64,000 nt of DNA from NCBI GenBank assembly GCA_963575745.1, contig CAUYUJ010018543.1, forward strand, positions 53,501 to 117,500, written 5' to 3'. Under the pieces are notes generated by a model. The model worked only from the letters and a program-made list of their open reading frames with translations, was not told the origin of the DNA and searched no databases. The position numbers were made by a program, and so were the translations under genes. Below, piece by piece: positions 53,801 to 63,576 of the stretch. Positions within the stretch are counted from its first letter, which is position 1, and the number at the start of each line of letters is the position of its first letter. Source of the DNA: Prorocentrum cordatum (lineage: Eukaryota; Sar; Dinophyceae; Prorocentrales; Prorocentraceae).

Positions 53801-54235
53801 GCACTCGCCGAGGCTTGCCTCCGCCATGCGTCCGGGCCAAGCTTAACGCCGCCTGCCGCCTTGGCCTCGGCCTTGGCCCTCGGCTTCGGCGGGGCCACTT
53901 CGGCTTCGGCAGGGCCCGCCGCGGCCGCCGCCGTCCGCTGGCGGACCGCCGCTGGCGCCGAGCCACCGCGGGCCCTGCAGTGGGGCCGGCTGGCCAAGTT
54001 GGCCGCCTCGCCGCAGCGGCAGCCCCGAGGCGGCAGCCTGGGACAGGGGGCACCCGGCCCGCGGCCGCCGCCGCCGCGTCGCCGTTGCCGCGCGCCCTTC
54101 GTGGGAGCGCGGGCCGCGGGGGCGGCTTGGCCATCGCGCGAGCCACAATGTATGCGGAAGTGCTGCAGCGCTTACCAGAGTGGCACGCGCGCACGTGCCA
54201 CTCTGAAGTGCGTGCGCGCAAGACCCCCCCATTCC
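50806..54235 (-). pseudogene. LINE 5' half: ORF1-like region and endonuclease, decayed
   Basis: Minus strand. Near 54,000-54,050 a degenerate C2C2-type finger remnant (RCGEAANLASRPHCRARGG) is followed by an Ala/Glu/Lys-rich coiled region (RKKLGLEVAAGKSPVAEPPK, AVQSAMWKVKNDASKLERAQ) with a stop at 53,541. In another frame EEAAQLNQAAELLSKLAAAT, DAELASWMAALDAARRSEIE and QFLEKHG follow. From about 52,845 the text GYRRTDGDILFAQEIGVAPG then WRGGWEASLTEAG...GIACRAHLG fits the N-terminal part of an exonuclease-endonuclease-phosphatase fold (the QE of the active site). ITAAVPGGLLAASLYLAP continues it to about 52,540. It is broken by frameshifts and by a MITE at 52,088-52,268. No RT follows before 50,806. 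Confidence 0.65.
52088..52268. mobile_element. MITE with CTCCAGATTTCG ends, inside the LINE
   Basis: Left CTCCAGATTTCGCAATAAAG then G-run and TCT; right AGACCCCCTCCCTTTTATAA then CGAAATCTGGAG. TA is present immediately outside both ends (52,086-87 and 52,269-70), a TA target duplication. Confidence 0.85.
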
Positions 54236-54838
54236 CCTGCGGAAGAATACGGAAGAGCTCAGAACGGCTCTGCTCCTCCACCTCCTCCTCCCCCTCCTCC
54301 CTTTCCTTCTCCTGCTCCTCCTTTCCTACCTTTGGTAGTGGCGGTGGAAAAGCGGCCCATCAAACTATGACTCGGTCCGGTGCCCCCGATTCCACTCGAC
54401 TCCGGGTCTGATGCCGAGGCATGTTGTAACTTTCAACATGATCGATGACTTTCTTTGGAAAAACAGCCGCCATCTTTCAACTTGAAAGATGGCGGCTGTC
54501 TTTTTCCAAAGAGATTTTAACTTGAATTGCAGGCGCGTGGGGCATTTGTTTTTCAAGCTTGCGCTTCCATTCTGGAGAAGAAAGCACCCATCTTATACTC
54601 TTTTGCTTATGCGGAGGTGGCTTGAGACATCGTTGACGCATCGTTGGCAAGGCCTCTGGGCCGCGACGCCGCGGGTGTGGAGGGTTTTGTTCGCGGATGC
54701 CCCGCTCGGAACGATACCGCGCACCCCGTAATCTCAGAAGGTCCTTCGTTAGGGTCCCTCTTTTTTGGGGGCGGTGAATAGGACGGGTCTTCAAACCTCC
54801 TCTTCATCCTTTTTCTCCTCCTCCTCTTCCTGCTCTTG
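54236..54838. other. Spacer with a 59-bp near-perfect palindrome
   Basis: 54,453-54,511: CTTTGGAAAAACAGCCGCCA then TCTTTCAA, mirrored by CTTGAAAGATGGCGGCTGTC then TTTTTCCAAAG. The rest shows no gene; the short ORFs lack domains. Confidence 0.7.
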
Positions 54839-54839
54839 T

Positions 54840-54906
54840 TAGGACTACCCCTACTTCCACTACTACCCCTAATACTACTACAACTATTATTATTACTACT
54901 ACTACG

Positions 54907-54939
<33 letters not shown>

Positions 54940-54948
54940 ACTACTAAG

Positions 54949-54996
<48 letters not shown>

Positions 54997-55010
54997 TTAC
55001 CACTACTACG

Positions 55011-55074
<64 letters not shown>

Positions 55075-55267
55075 GTACTACTAGTACTAGTACTAGTACT
55101 AGTACTACTACTACTACTACTACTATTACTACTACTACTACTACCACCACTAATGCGACCACTACTATTACCATTACTACTACTATCACTACGACTACGG
55201 TTAGTATTACGACGACTACTACTACTTTTATTAGTACTAGTACTACGACTACTACTACTACTACTAT

Positions 55268-55301
<34 letters not shown>

Positions 55302-55440
55302 GCTATCGCGACTATTATGATAGCTACGGCTACTACTACTACTACTACTACTACAGCGACCATGCGTACGAGTACGACTACAACTACGATTATGACTGGT
55401 ACGATTATTCCAATTATGTTTCATATTTGTTTTTCTTGCT
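54840..55440. repeat. (CTA)n triplet block 1
   Basis: About 600 bp of CTA/TAC triplets with scattered substitutions (GCT, CTG, TTA, CGA). The Ser, Val and Tyr homopolymer ORFs are artefacts. Confidence 0.95.
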
Positions 55441-55507
55441 AAACCGACGGCTCCTACTATTACTAAGACGACTGCCACCAGTTCTACTCATTCCACTCAT
55501 TTTTCAT

Positions 55508-55529
55508 ATTCGTAGGAGTAGTAATATTA

Positions 55530-55572
<43 letters not shown>

Positions 55573-55684
55573 GAATGGTAGTAGTAGTAGTAGAAGTAGT
55601 CGTAATAGTAGTAGTAGTAGTCGTAGTAGTAGTAGTTGTCGTCGTCGTAGTCGTCGTAGTCGTCGTCGTCGTAGTAGTAGTCGC

Positions 55685-55742
<58 letters not shown>

Positions 55743-55925
55743 ATAGCAGTAGCAGTCGTACGCTTAGTAGTGTAGTAGTAGTAGTAGTAGTCGTAGTAGT
55801 AGTAGTTGTAGTAGTAGTAGTAGTAGTAGCAGTAGTAGTAGTAGTAGTAGTAGTAGGAGTAGTAGTAGTGGTGGTAGTTGTAGTAGTCGTAGTAGTAGGA
55901 CATCAGGAGTACCAGTATTACTCGT
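55508..55925. repeat. (TAG)n triplet block 2, opposite sense
   Basis: About 400 bp of TAG/GTA with GTC interruptions. It is the reverse complement of blocks 1 and 3. Confidence 0.95.
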
Positions 55926-55967
55926 AGTGGTTGTACGTGCTACTACTTGTATTCGCCTTGCGACTGG

Positions 55968-56202
55968 GAGTCGCCATACTACTACCACTACTACGACTAC
56001 GACTATGACTACTATTACTACTACTACTGCTGCTACTACTACTAATAGTACTACTACTGCTACTACTACCATACTGCAACTACTACTACTACTACTACTA
56101 CTATTACTAGTACTACTACTACTACTACTACGACCGCTACTATTATTACTACTACTACTACTACTGCTACTACAGCTACTACTGCTACTACTACTACTAC
56201 TA

Positions 56203-56266
<64 letters not shown>

Positions 56267-56545
56267 CACTACCACGACGCCTACGCCTACGCCTACAACT
56301 ACTACGGCTACGACTTCTGCTGCTACTACTGCTGCTACTACTGCTACTACTCACACTATTCGCGACGACGACGCGGACGACGACGACGACAACGACGACG
56401 ACGACTGCTACCACCACTACCACTTCCACTACCACCAGTAGTAGTAGTAGTACCACTACTACTACGACTACTGTGTTTACTATTACGCCGATTACGACTA
56501 CTACTTCTACTACCACTACTACTACTGCTACTACCACTTCTACTG

Positions 56546-56581
<36 letters not shown>

Positions 56582-56609
56582 GTAATACTACGACTACTAC
56601 TACTACTAG

Positions 56610-56657
<48 letters not shown>

Positions 56658-56770
56658 GACTACTGCCACTGCTACTACTACTACTACTTCTTCTTCTACT
56701 ACTACTACTACTACTACTACCACTACTACTACTACTGTTACTACTACTACTGCTGCTACTACTACTACTA
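55968..56770. repeat. (CTA)n triplet block 3
   Basis: About 800 bp of CTA/TAC triplets, returning to the sense of block 1, with a GACGACGACG segment (56,362-56,408). Confidence 0.95.
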
Positions 56771-57160
56771 CTGTGGTAGTAGTGGTGGCCGTCGTCGTCG
56801 TCGTCATCGTCGCCGCGGCGGAAACTGTTCTCCCTCTATTCTGTGACTGGTTGGATAACGGTGGGGGCTTCCCACTCCCAGCGAAGCTTCCAATGTGGGT
56901 TGTCCTTCACGCGAGAGGATTTGTGAGCATCTTTGCACGGGAATTGCAATGGATCAGTGGTTGTTCTTTTAGTCGTGGTTTTAGTCGTGGTTATAATCGT
57001 GTTTATAATCGAGATTGTAGCCGCGGTTCCAGTCGTAATCGTCCATGTGGCTGCAGTTGTAATCGTAATCGTAACCTTAGTCGTAGTCGTGAGCGTCGTC
57101 GTTGCGGCGGAGATTATTTCCCTCTACCGTTCAGCGGGCTGGATCATGTTTCAGATTTCT
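56771..57160. repeat. GTCGTC and (AATCGT/TAGTCG)n tail
   Basis: GTAGTAGTGGTGGCCGTCGT (56,774) changes into GTCGTC. After a 130-bp unique stretch, a hexamer series TAGTCGTGGTTTTAGTCGTG, TAATCGTGTTTATAATCG, GTAATCGTAATCGTAACC runs 56,968-57,095. A related GTCGTAGTCGTGGTCGCAAT patch occurs at 57,408-57,460. Confidence 0.7.
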
Positions 57161-57655
57161 CTGTCTAGGGGAATAATGTCCTTGGGCGATCCTGCGCGAC
57201 AGAGAAACTTATCTCGTTTGTAAGAGGGTCTCAATCTAGATCGAGACATGTTTCGCCGAAGGCGCTGCTCACAATCCTTCTGAGGATGAAACTTTTGAGG
57301 ATGGAGCTTCTGAGGGCCACCGTGGGTTCTGAGTATAGTATTTCGGAAAATCGCGTTTTTGAAGTTGATTTTTCTGCGGGATCGCTCCCGAGGCATGAGT
57401 AGTAGTGGTCGTCGTAGTCGTGGTCGCAATCGTAGTCGTAGCTGTCGTCGTCGTTCTTGCGCGGCGGGTGCCGCGGAACAAGCAAACATGTGTTACACCC
57501 TATTGTTGGGACCCCAGTCCTTCGATAACACCGCTGGGAAAATAACTAGTTACCCCCTTATTGGGGGGGTCCTGAAGACTCATCGCGGGTATTTTGAACC
57601 ATGGTCGCGAAGCCCTGGACGTGGATACGCTCGCCGCTCGTGGAAGACCCGGGAG
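57161..57655. other. Intergenic, no gene recognised
   Basis: Short inverted texts (TTCTGAGGATGAAACTTTTG and GGATGGAGCTTCTGAGGG) near 57,282-57,318. No domain in any frame. Confidence 0.3.
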
Positions 57656-57832
57656 GAAGAGGAGGAACATATGGAGGAGGTGGATGAGGAGGAAGAGGAG
57701 GAGGAGGAGGAACATATAGAGGAGGAGGAGGAGGAGGAGGAACATATGGAGGAGGAGGAGGAGGAGGAGGAGGAGGAGGAACATAGGAGGAGGAGGAGGA
57801 GGAGGAGGAGGAGGAGAGGGAGGAGACGTAGA
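57656..57832. repeat. (GGA)n microsatellite with ACATATGGA insertions
   Basis: GGA triplets broken four times by GAACATATGGAGGAG or GAACATATAGAGGAG. Confidence 0.9.
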
Positions 57833-58035
57833 ACGCTACGGCCTTGCTTCTGAAGTCTGCCTGGCGCAAAAAAAAAACGAGGCGGCGCGGGCGGGGGAAG
57901 AAGAGGCCCGCCACTGTCGCCTCGTGGCCGCCGCCGGCCGCGCGCCCCCCCGGCGAGGCCGTGCCCAACAAGTTCAGCTTCAACGCCGTCATCCCTGGGG
58001 GGTGGCAGGCGCTGGCCGGCGGCGCGCAGACGTCG

Positions 58036-58231
58036 GGGGCGGCCAAGAGGGGGGTGATGGCGAGGGGGGGTGACTGTCATGGCGGGGGCCATGATCATTT
58101 CCTCGGATTGCATGGCCCCTCTGCTTATCTCATTGCGTCCCTGGCCCCCCCGCGGGGCCGCGCACACGCCGCCGGCCACGATTTTTGCACCCCCCCCTCT
58201 TGGACACCCCCCTCTTGTGGCCGCTCCCGGC
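58036..58231. mobile_element. MITE family M2
   Basis: Left TCGGGGGCGGCCAAGAGGGG, right CCCCTCTTGTGGCCGCTCCC; it has the ATGGCGGGGGCCAT palindrome. Confidence 0.8.
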
Positions 58232-58236
58232 AGATG

Positions 58237-58480
58237 TCGGGGGCGGCCAAGAGGGGGGTGATGACCAGGGGGGTGTGGCTATTGTGGCGGGGGCCACGAG
58301 GAGGAGGAGGAGGAGGAGGAGGAGGAGGAGGAGGAGGAGGAGGAGGAGGAGGAGGAGATCTCCCCAGATTTCGTGGCGCCTCTGCTCGTTTCCTGGCGCC
58401 CCTGGCCCCCCCCCCTCTTGGTCGCGCACGCGGCGCCGAGGCACCCCCCCCCCCCTCGCTGGGCACCCCCTGGAGCAGAT
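58237..58480. mobile_element. MITE family M2 expanded by (GGA)n
   Basis: A second M2 copy begins 6 bp later with the same left end. A GGA tract (58,299-58,356) sits where other copies have AT-rich sequence, and its right half is diverged. Confidence 0.65.
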
Positions 58481-58564
58481 GCTGGGGCCCCCAAAAGGGT
58501 CCAGGCCTCCCAGGTTTGGCGGCGAGCGAGGGGAGAGAAGGAGGAGGAGGAGGCCTTCTCTCAG

Positions 58565-58718
58565 GAGGGGAAGAAACACACAGACACAATTAATCGGCGA
58601 CTCCCCAGAAAATATGGGAAAATATGGGAAGTGGGGGGGGAAGACAAGAACCCAGAAAATATGGGAAAATATGGGGACTATCTTTATTTGTGTGTATTTA
58701 TTTGTGTGTCCCAGGGCC
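58565..58718. mobile_element. Short interspersed element family M3
   Basis: Bracketed by a direct duplication of about 65 bp: AAAGGGTCCAGGCCTCCCAG and following text occurs at 58,493 and at 58,728. This looks like a long target duplication or insertion between tandem repeats. Confidence 0.7.
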
Positions 58719-58784
58719 CCTTCACAAAAGGGTCCAGGCCTCCCAGGTTTGGCGGCGAGCGAGGGGAGAGAAGGAGGAGGAGGA

Positions 58785-58918
58785 GGCCTTCTCAGAGGGC
58801 GGCGGGACTTCTTAGAAGCCCTCGCGCCTGCTGTTGCTTACAAGCTTCGGGGAACGCCGAGACAGTTTCTCAGAAGGCCAGGGGACGTCTGGGCCATCTG
58901 AGAAGGCCTTCTTCTTCT
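58785..58918. mobile_element. MITE family M8
   Basis: Left GGCCTTCTCAGAGGGCGGCG then GGACTTCTTAGAAGCCC; right CCATCTGAGAAGGCCTTCTT. Confidence 0.6.
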
Positions 58919-58952
58919 CACTTCCCCCCCGTTCGCCGCAAACAGGTGGAGT

Positions 58953-59170
58953 TGGATCGGAGTATATGGGGTCGAAGGATCGCCCCGCATTGCCGATGCA
59001 TCGCCGATGCATCGCCAATGCGGCCCGATGTGGAGCTCGATTTTCGCCACGCCGACGGCGCCGATGCATCGCCGACATCGCCGGAGCATCGCCGACGCAT
59101 CGGCAATACATAGTCGATGTATCGGCGATGCAGTGCGATCCTCCGACCTCATCCCCTCGGGCTTCATCTA
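58953..59170. mobile_element. MITE family M4, diverged copy
   Basis: Left GATCGGAGTATATGGGGTCG, right CGATCCTCCGACCTCATC, with GCATCGCCGATGCATCGCC units between. Confidence 0.75.
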
Positions 59171-59325
59171 GAAGACCTCTAACACCGCGTGGTGAGGCAC
59201 TGGGGGATTTGGGTCGCCGCACGGTTTAGGGACTCGGATCGCACTCCGAGGACGTCCCGGGTGACCGGGGCTTCTAGGGCCCCAAGGCTGGCGGTGATGG
59301 GCCGCGCGGTGAGGTCTCTAGGGTT

Positions 59326-59478
59326 AAGTCGGGCCTGTCCCTCTACAGGGGGAATATTCAAGAGTAGTTAGAAAATAGCCTGGGGACTATTTTGTTTAAC
59401 CATGTTTGAGTATTTGTTGTACATGTCTGGAGATGTTTCCTTTCTCGGCCAAAACCCCCCTCTAGGGGAACAGGCCCC
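59326..59478. mobile_element. MITE family M1
   Basis: TTAA before GTCGGGCCTGTCCCTCTACA at left; CCCCTCTAGGGGAACAGGCCC at right; AT-rich interior. Confidence 0.7.
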
Positions 59479-59867
59479 GGGCTCAGGATGGGCCCGGCCA
59501 GAATTGGTGCATGTGCATAGTTCTCTTTCCTTTGCCTGGGGCCCTGAGGCTGGCGGTGATGGGCTGCGCGGTGAGTCAAGCAGTGGCCAAGCGTCCTGGC
59601 TCGCCTAGCCCTACCAAACAATGTTCTAAGCACCTTTTCTGGTTCCCGCGAAATGTTCTCAGAACGCTTCTGCCTGGGACCGTCTTGTTTTAACACATCG
59701 GGCTCATGTTCTAAGAACATTGTTTTTGTTCTTAGAACATTTGTAGGTTCTGAGAACAGTTCGTGGTATGACTACAGGAATGCTGGGACGATCGGTCCCT
59801 GCTCCAGATCGAAGTGGGTACGAGAAGAGTGGGTGCAGAGACCGACAGCAGTTCCTGTTCCTTTCTC
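59479..59867. repeat. Intergenic with GTTCTTAGAACA repeats
   Basis: ATGTTCTAAG, TGTTCTCAGAAC, ATGTTCTAAGAACATTG, GTTCTTAGAACATTT and GTTCTGAGAACAGTT recur 59,620-59,760, giving short palindromes. CCTGAGGCTGGCGGTGATGG (59,549) repeats CCCAAGGCTGGCGGTGATGG (59,281). No gene was seen. Confidence 0.5.
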
Positions 59868-60021
59868 GGGGGCGGCAGCGAGGGGGGTGATGACTAGGGG
59901 GGGGGGTCAGGGCGCCTCTTCTTATTTCATTACGCCCCCTGGCCCCCCCCCCCCGGGGCCGCGCACATGCCGCCGGCCATGATTTGCGCCCCCCCCCTCT
60001 TGCACACCCCCCTCTTGGTCG
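59868..60021. mobile_element. MITE family M2, short copy
   Basis: Left TCGGGGGCGGCAGCGAGGGG, right CCCCCCTCTTGGTCGG. CGGTCCCTGCTC occurs just outside both sides (59,790 and 60,042). Confidence 0.7.
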
Positions 60022-60064
60022 GCCGACGGAACGCCGGGACGGTCGGTCCCTGCTCAATTGAGGT

Positions 60065-60215
60065 CTCTATGGGGAGTTCGAGGCCCGTGCCAAGACGCAC
60101 CCTGCACTGCTCGCCTCCTGGGTGCCCTGGGTTTCTTGGGTTTCGACGCTTTTGCTGTGGCAGGCGCGACGTGCCCACACCAACAATCCATGGACGCCCG
60201 GAGGCACCCTGACAA
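60065..60215. repeat. Interspersed repeat R1
   Basis: GAGGCCCGTGCCAAGACGCA, CTCGCCTCCTGGGTGCCCTG, CATGGACGCCCGGAGG: same order as 22,605-22,775. Confidence 0.6.
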
Positions 60216-60219
60216 TCGG

Positions 60220-60368
60220 GAGGGGAAGAGCACACAGACACAATTCATCGTCGATTCCCCAGAGGATATGGGAAAATATGGGAAGTGGCGGGGAAGACAA
60301 AAACACAGAAACTATTGGAAAATATGAGGAATCCTTTTATTTGTGTGTATTTATTTGTGTGTCCCAGG
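60220..60368. mobile_element. Short interspersed element family M3
   Basis: Starts GGAAGAGCACACAGACACAA, ends TTGTGTGTATTTATTTGTGT. Confidence 0.7.
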
Positions 60369-60455
60369 GCCCCTTCAAGCAAGGCCCCCCACTGGATTCC
60401 CCAGCGTCGCCTTCTTGGACGCTCTTGGGCGCTCGGTTGGCCGCCCCGCGGCCAT

Positions 60456-60760
60456 GGAGTGGAGGCCCCTGCCAAGAAGCACCCTGCTTGCCTCCACCTG
60501 GCATCGCTCGGACATGTGCATTTCTCTTTCGGTGAGGACCATCGAGGAGCATCATTGATCATTTGGCGAAGCAACACGACGCACAAAACCGCAAAAAAAT
60601 ACACACAAAATGGACGTCCGAGCGATGGCGAGTCCAGGGTGCCTCGGGTGTCTTTGGTTTCAGGGGGTCCTGACGTGTCCTAGACCAGAAATCACTGGAC
60701 GCCTTGGGGCCTCAGGGTTGGGTCTCTTGTGGAGGGTTTCCTGTGCTCGGGCCCCTGCTG
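60456..60760. repeat. Interspersed repeat R1, interrupted
   Basis: R1 text GTGGAGGCCCCTGCCAAGAA to TTGCCTCCA (60,456-60,496) resumes at TCCAGGGTGCCTCGGG (60,633) after the M7 insertion. Confidence 0.75.
60497..60632. mobile_element. MITE family M7, inserted in repeat R1
   Basis: Left CCTGGCATCGCTCGGACATG, right ACGTCCGAGCGATGGCGAG. TCCA flanks both sides (60,493-96 and 60,633-36). Confidence 0.9.
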
Positions 60761-61058
60761 TAGAGTGCCGTTCTTACTACATGCTCCGCGCGCGGATCAT
60801 GTACTTCAAATGCAGGGACTTAGAGTATAAAAACAGACATGAGTTTATGCATACATTTATTCCTAACTTACTCATGTATTACAAATCCTATCTAAACAAA
60901 TCCTATGTATTAAAAACTGCCCTGTAGTGAAAAAGGCAGGCCCGCGAGCTCCCGCAGAGGGAGGGCCCCGACGGCGCTGCCGCGGCTCGCGCCGCCGGGC
61001 GCCTGCATCCCCCCGGCCGTCCACGCCTGCGCGAAGGCCGCGAGGGGAGGGGGGGGGG
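60761..61058. other. Intergenic, no feature recognised
   Basis: AT-rich until about 60,925, then GC-rich. No repeat or coding domain was seen. Confidence 0.3.
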
Positions 61059-61735
61059 CGTGAGGAGGAGGGAGGAGGAGGAGGAGGAGGAGGAGGAGAG
61101 GAGGAGGAGGAGGAGGGAGGAGGAGAGGAGGAGAGGAGGAGGAGGAGGAGGAGGAGGAGGGGGAGGGGAGGAGGAGGAGGAGGAGGCGAGGAGGAGGAGG
61201 AGGAGGAGGCGGAGGAGGCGGAGGAGGCAGAGGCGGAGGCGGGAGGAGGAGGAGGAGGAGGAGGAGGGAGAGGAGGAGGAGGAGGGGAGGAGGGAAGGAG
61301 GAGGAGGAGGGAGAGGAGGAGGAAGGAGGAGGCAGGAGGAGGAGGAGGGGAGGAAGGAGGGAGGAGGAGGAGGAGGAGGAGTGAGGAGGAGAGGGGAGGG
61401 GGAGGGGGAGGGGGGGAGGGGGGTCGTGAGCGGGCGCTTTCCCCCTGCCATTCTGGTGTTCTCTCTCCGCCCCCCCTTGGAGGGTCGGAGGCCTTGGCCC
61501 TTCTCCACTTCCTCCTCCTCCTCCTCCTCCTCCTCCTCCTCCTCCTCCCCCTCCCCCTTCCTTCCTCCTCCTCCTCCTCCTTCTCCTCCTCCTCCTCCCT
61601 CCTCCTCCTGCTCCTCCTCCTCTCCTCCTCCTCCTCCCCTCCTCCTCCTCCTCCTCCTCCTCCCCTTCCTTATTCTCCTCCTCCTCGTCCTCCTCCCTCC
61701 TCCTCCTCCTCCACCTTCCTCCGCCTCCTCATGAT
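61059..61735. repeat. (GGA)n tract facing a (TCC)n tract
   Basis: Purine tract 61,060-61,425 and pyrimidine tract 61,512-61,732 are complementary and separated by 90 bp, so a long hairpin is possible. Large ORFs here are artefacts. Confidence 0.9.
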
Positions 61736-62655
61736 GCTCCTCCTCCCCCTCCATTCCATCAGTTAGAGCTCGGCGAGAGCTTTAAGACGGCGGCACTGCT
61801 GCGCCCATCGGCCCACTGTGGGCTGCACTCAGGCTGCGGAGCCGCTTCGACAGAATGGTCGAGGAAGCGAACCATCACGTGGGGGGGGTCGGCGCGGCGA
61901 GCCTGAGGACTCGGAGCAGGAAAGAGGTACCCACACCGCAACCCTTCCCTCGCTTTCCTCGCTTTCCTCTTTTCGGGCCTCCTGGGAGGCTTTCCTCTCC
62001 TCCCTCGCTTTCCTCGCTTTCCTCTTTCCTCGCTTTCCTCGCTTTCCTTGCTTTCCCTCGCTTCCCTCGCTTCCCTGGGAGTCAGAGGAAGAGAAGGTAC
62101 CCACACCGCAACCCTGCCCTCGCTTTCCCCTGTTCGGGCCTCCTGGGAGGCCCTCGCCGCCACCGCTCGACTCGCCTCGAAGTTCTGGTCAGAACGCACC
62201 ACGGGGGAGCTCCGGGGAGTAGCGGTATTGGTACCTGTTGGTTTCCCAAGCATGACGGCGCACTTTGACCTCCTCTCTTTGTGACCGAACTCAGATAGTT
62301 CTCGTCACCCGGTGCCCTCCACTGGGCCCCGGGGGCGCCAAAACACGGCTCAGGATGAAGATCGGATCCAGGGGCATGGATCGAGACCTCCAGGGGTCCA
62401 CGTTGTGGAAAGTCACAGCGTGAGGGGTCTGGGGGCGACGCACGCCTGACGACGGCGCACGCCTCTGTCGAGGAAGGGCAGGGGTTAGGGCGGGCGGACC
62501 AGCGACAGGTCCTGTGTCCTCACAAAGTTCGGCGCTCTCCATCGCCGAATCGGGCGGCCTCTGCTTCGTGACCTGGGGGTGGGGGGGACATTCCCCGCAC
62601 CGTGTATTTGGCGCCCGCGCGCCAGATCCGCAGTGGAGAGTCGGAGGCTTTGGCC
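61736..62655. repeat. Intergenic with CTCGCTTTCC decamers
   Basis: CCTCGCTTTC units run 61,948-62,070. GGTACCCACACCGCAACCCT occurs at 61,927 and 62,097 and, inverted and diverged, as AGCGGTATTGGTACC at 62,221. TTCTGGTCAGAACGCACCAC links this to the MITE at 24,229. No gene was seen. Confidence 0.5.
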
Positions 62656-62915
62656 CTCCTCCAGTTCCTCCTCCTCCTCCTCCTCCTCCCCCTCCTGCTC
62701 CTCCTCCTCCTCCCTCCTCCTCCTCCTCCTCCTCCTCCTCCCCTTCCTCCTCCTTACTCCTCCTCCTCCTCCTCCTCCGCCTCCTCATCCGCCTCCTCCT
62801 CCTCCTACTCCTCGTCCTCCTCCTTCTCCTCCTCCTCCTCCTCCTCCTCCTCCTCCTCCTCCCCTTCCTTATCCTCCTTTTCCTCCTCCTCCTCCTCCTC
62901 GTCCTCCTCCTCCTA
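62656..62915. repeat. (TCC)n microsatellite
   Basis: TCC tract of about 260 bp. GGAGAGTCGGAGGCTTTGGC (62,635) before it resembles GGAGGGTCGGAGGCCTTGGC (61,480) before the TCC tract at 61,512, so the two tracts are probably copies of one repeat. Confidence 0.9.
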
Positions 62916-63400
62916 GTCCATGTTTGCGTGTTCGCGACTCTTGGGCTCAGTTCGATGTCTGACGGACCTGGGCGTTCTAGGACTGGCTTGCCGAAGCTGT
63001 CGTTCACGCGCGCGCCCCGTGTGGAGTCGAAGAGTGAGCGGGAGGAGGAGAAGGAGGAGGAGGAGGAAGAGGTTGACCTCTGATGAGAAAGCAACGACCG
63101 ACTCAGACCGAAATTTGCCGAGGTTTGCGCGGACGCGACGGCGGCGTCGCGCGCCGGGGCAGGGGGTCCAGCGCTGACCCGCGTGACATTCTGACAGCTC
63201 ATGCTTCGTCCGTGTTTTGTTTTTCCAGAGGGTGGGGAGGAGGAGGAACAGCAGCACCAGCCTTCAAGCCCATCACGCCGCCTGATGTCCTCTGGAATCA
63301 AACACCTGGCACGGGCTCCACCGTCAGAGCCTTGATTTGAGCCCCTAGCGTCATTCCGCCTTCTAGGCAACCATGCTGCTACACTGATTGCACGCACATA
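62916..63400. other. Intergenic, no gene recognised
   Basis: A short GGA patch lies at 63,039-63,070. No inverted repeat or domain was seen. Confidence 0.3.
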
Positions 63401-63576
63401 CAGTCGGGGCCCTGAAGAAGGAACCCTTTTCGTTGGGAAGGGGCTCCGCGTTCCTTAAGTGTTTCGCAGCTTGCCTCAGGTTTCCCTTATGTTTTCGATC
63501 GGAAATCGAAGTTTAACTTATGGAAAAAAGGGGCCTCGTTCCTTATTTTGGGTTCCTTAGGTCAAGGCCCCGACCG
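63401..63576. mobile_element. MITE with CAGTCGGGGCCCTGA ends
   Basis: Left CAGTCGGGGCCCTGAAGAAG then GAACCC; right GGGTTCCTTAGGTCAAGGCC then CCGACCG. TA is present immediately outside each end. Confidence 0.85.

Noticed and set aside
54804-56807. Long ORFs of poly-Val, poly-Ser, poly-Thr and Tyr
   Set aside because: They follow the CTA/TAG triplet repeat in every frame and have no non-repetitive segment.
57955-58010. PPR fragment GEAVPNKFSFNAVI
   Set aside because: A single 14-residue similarity next to a MITE; too short to annotate.
62291-63397. Minus-strand ORF of 368 residues
   Set aside because: Half of it is the reverse of the TCC tract and no other segment resembles a domain.
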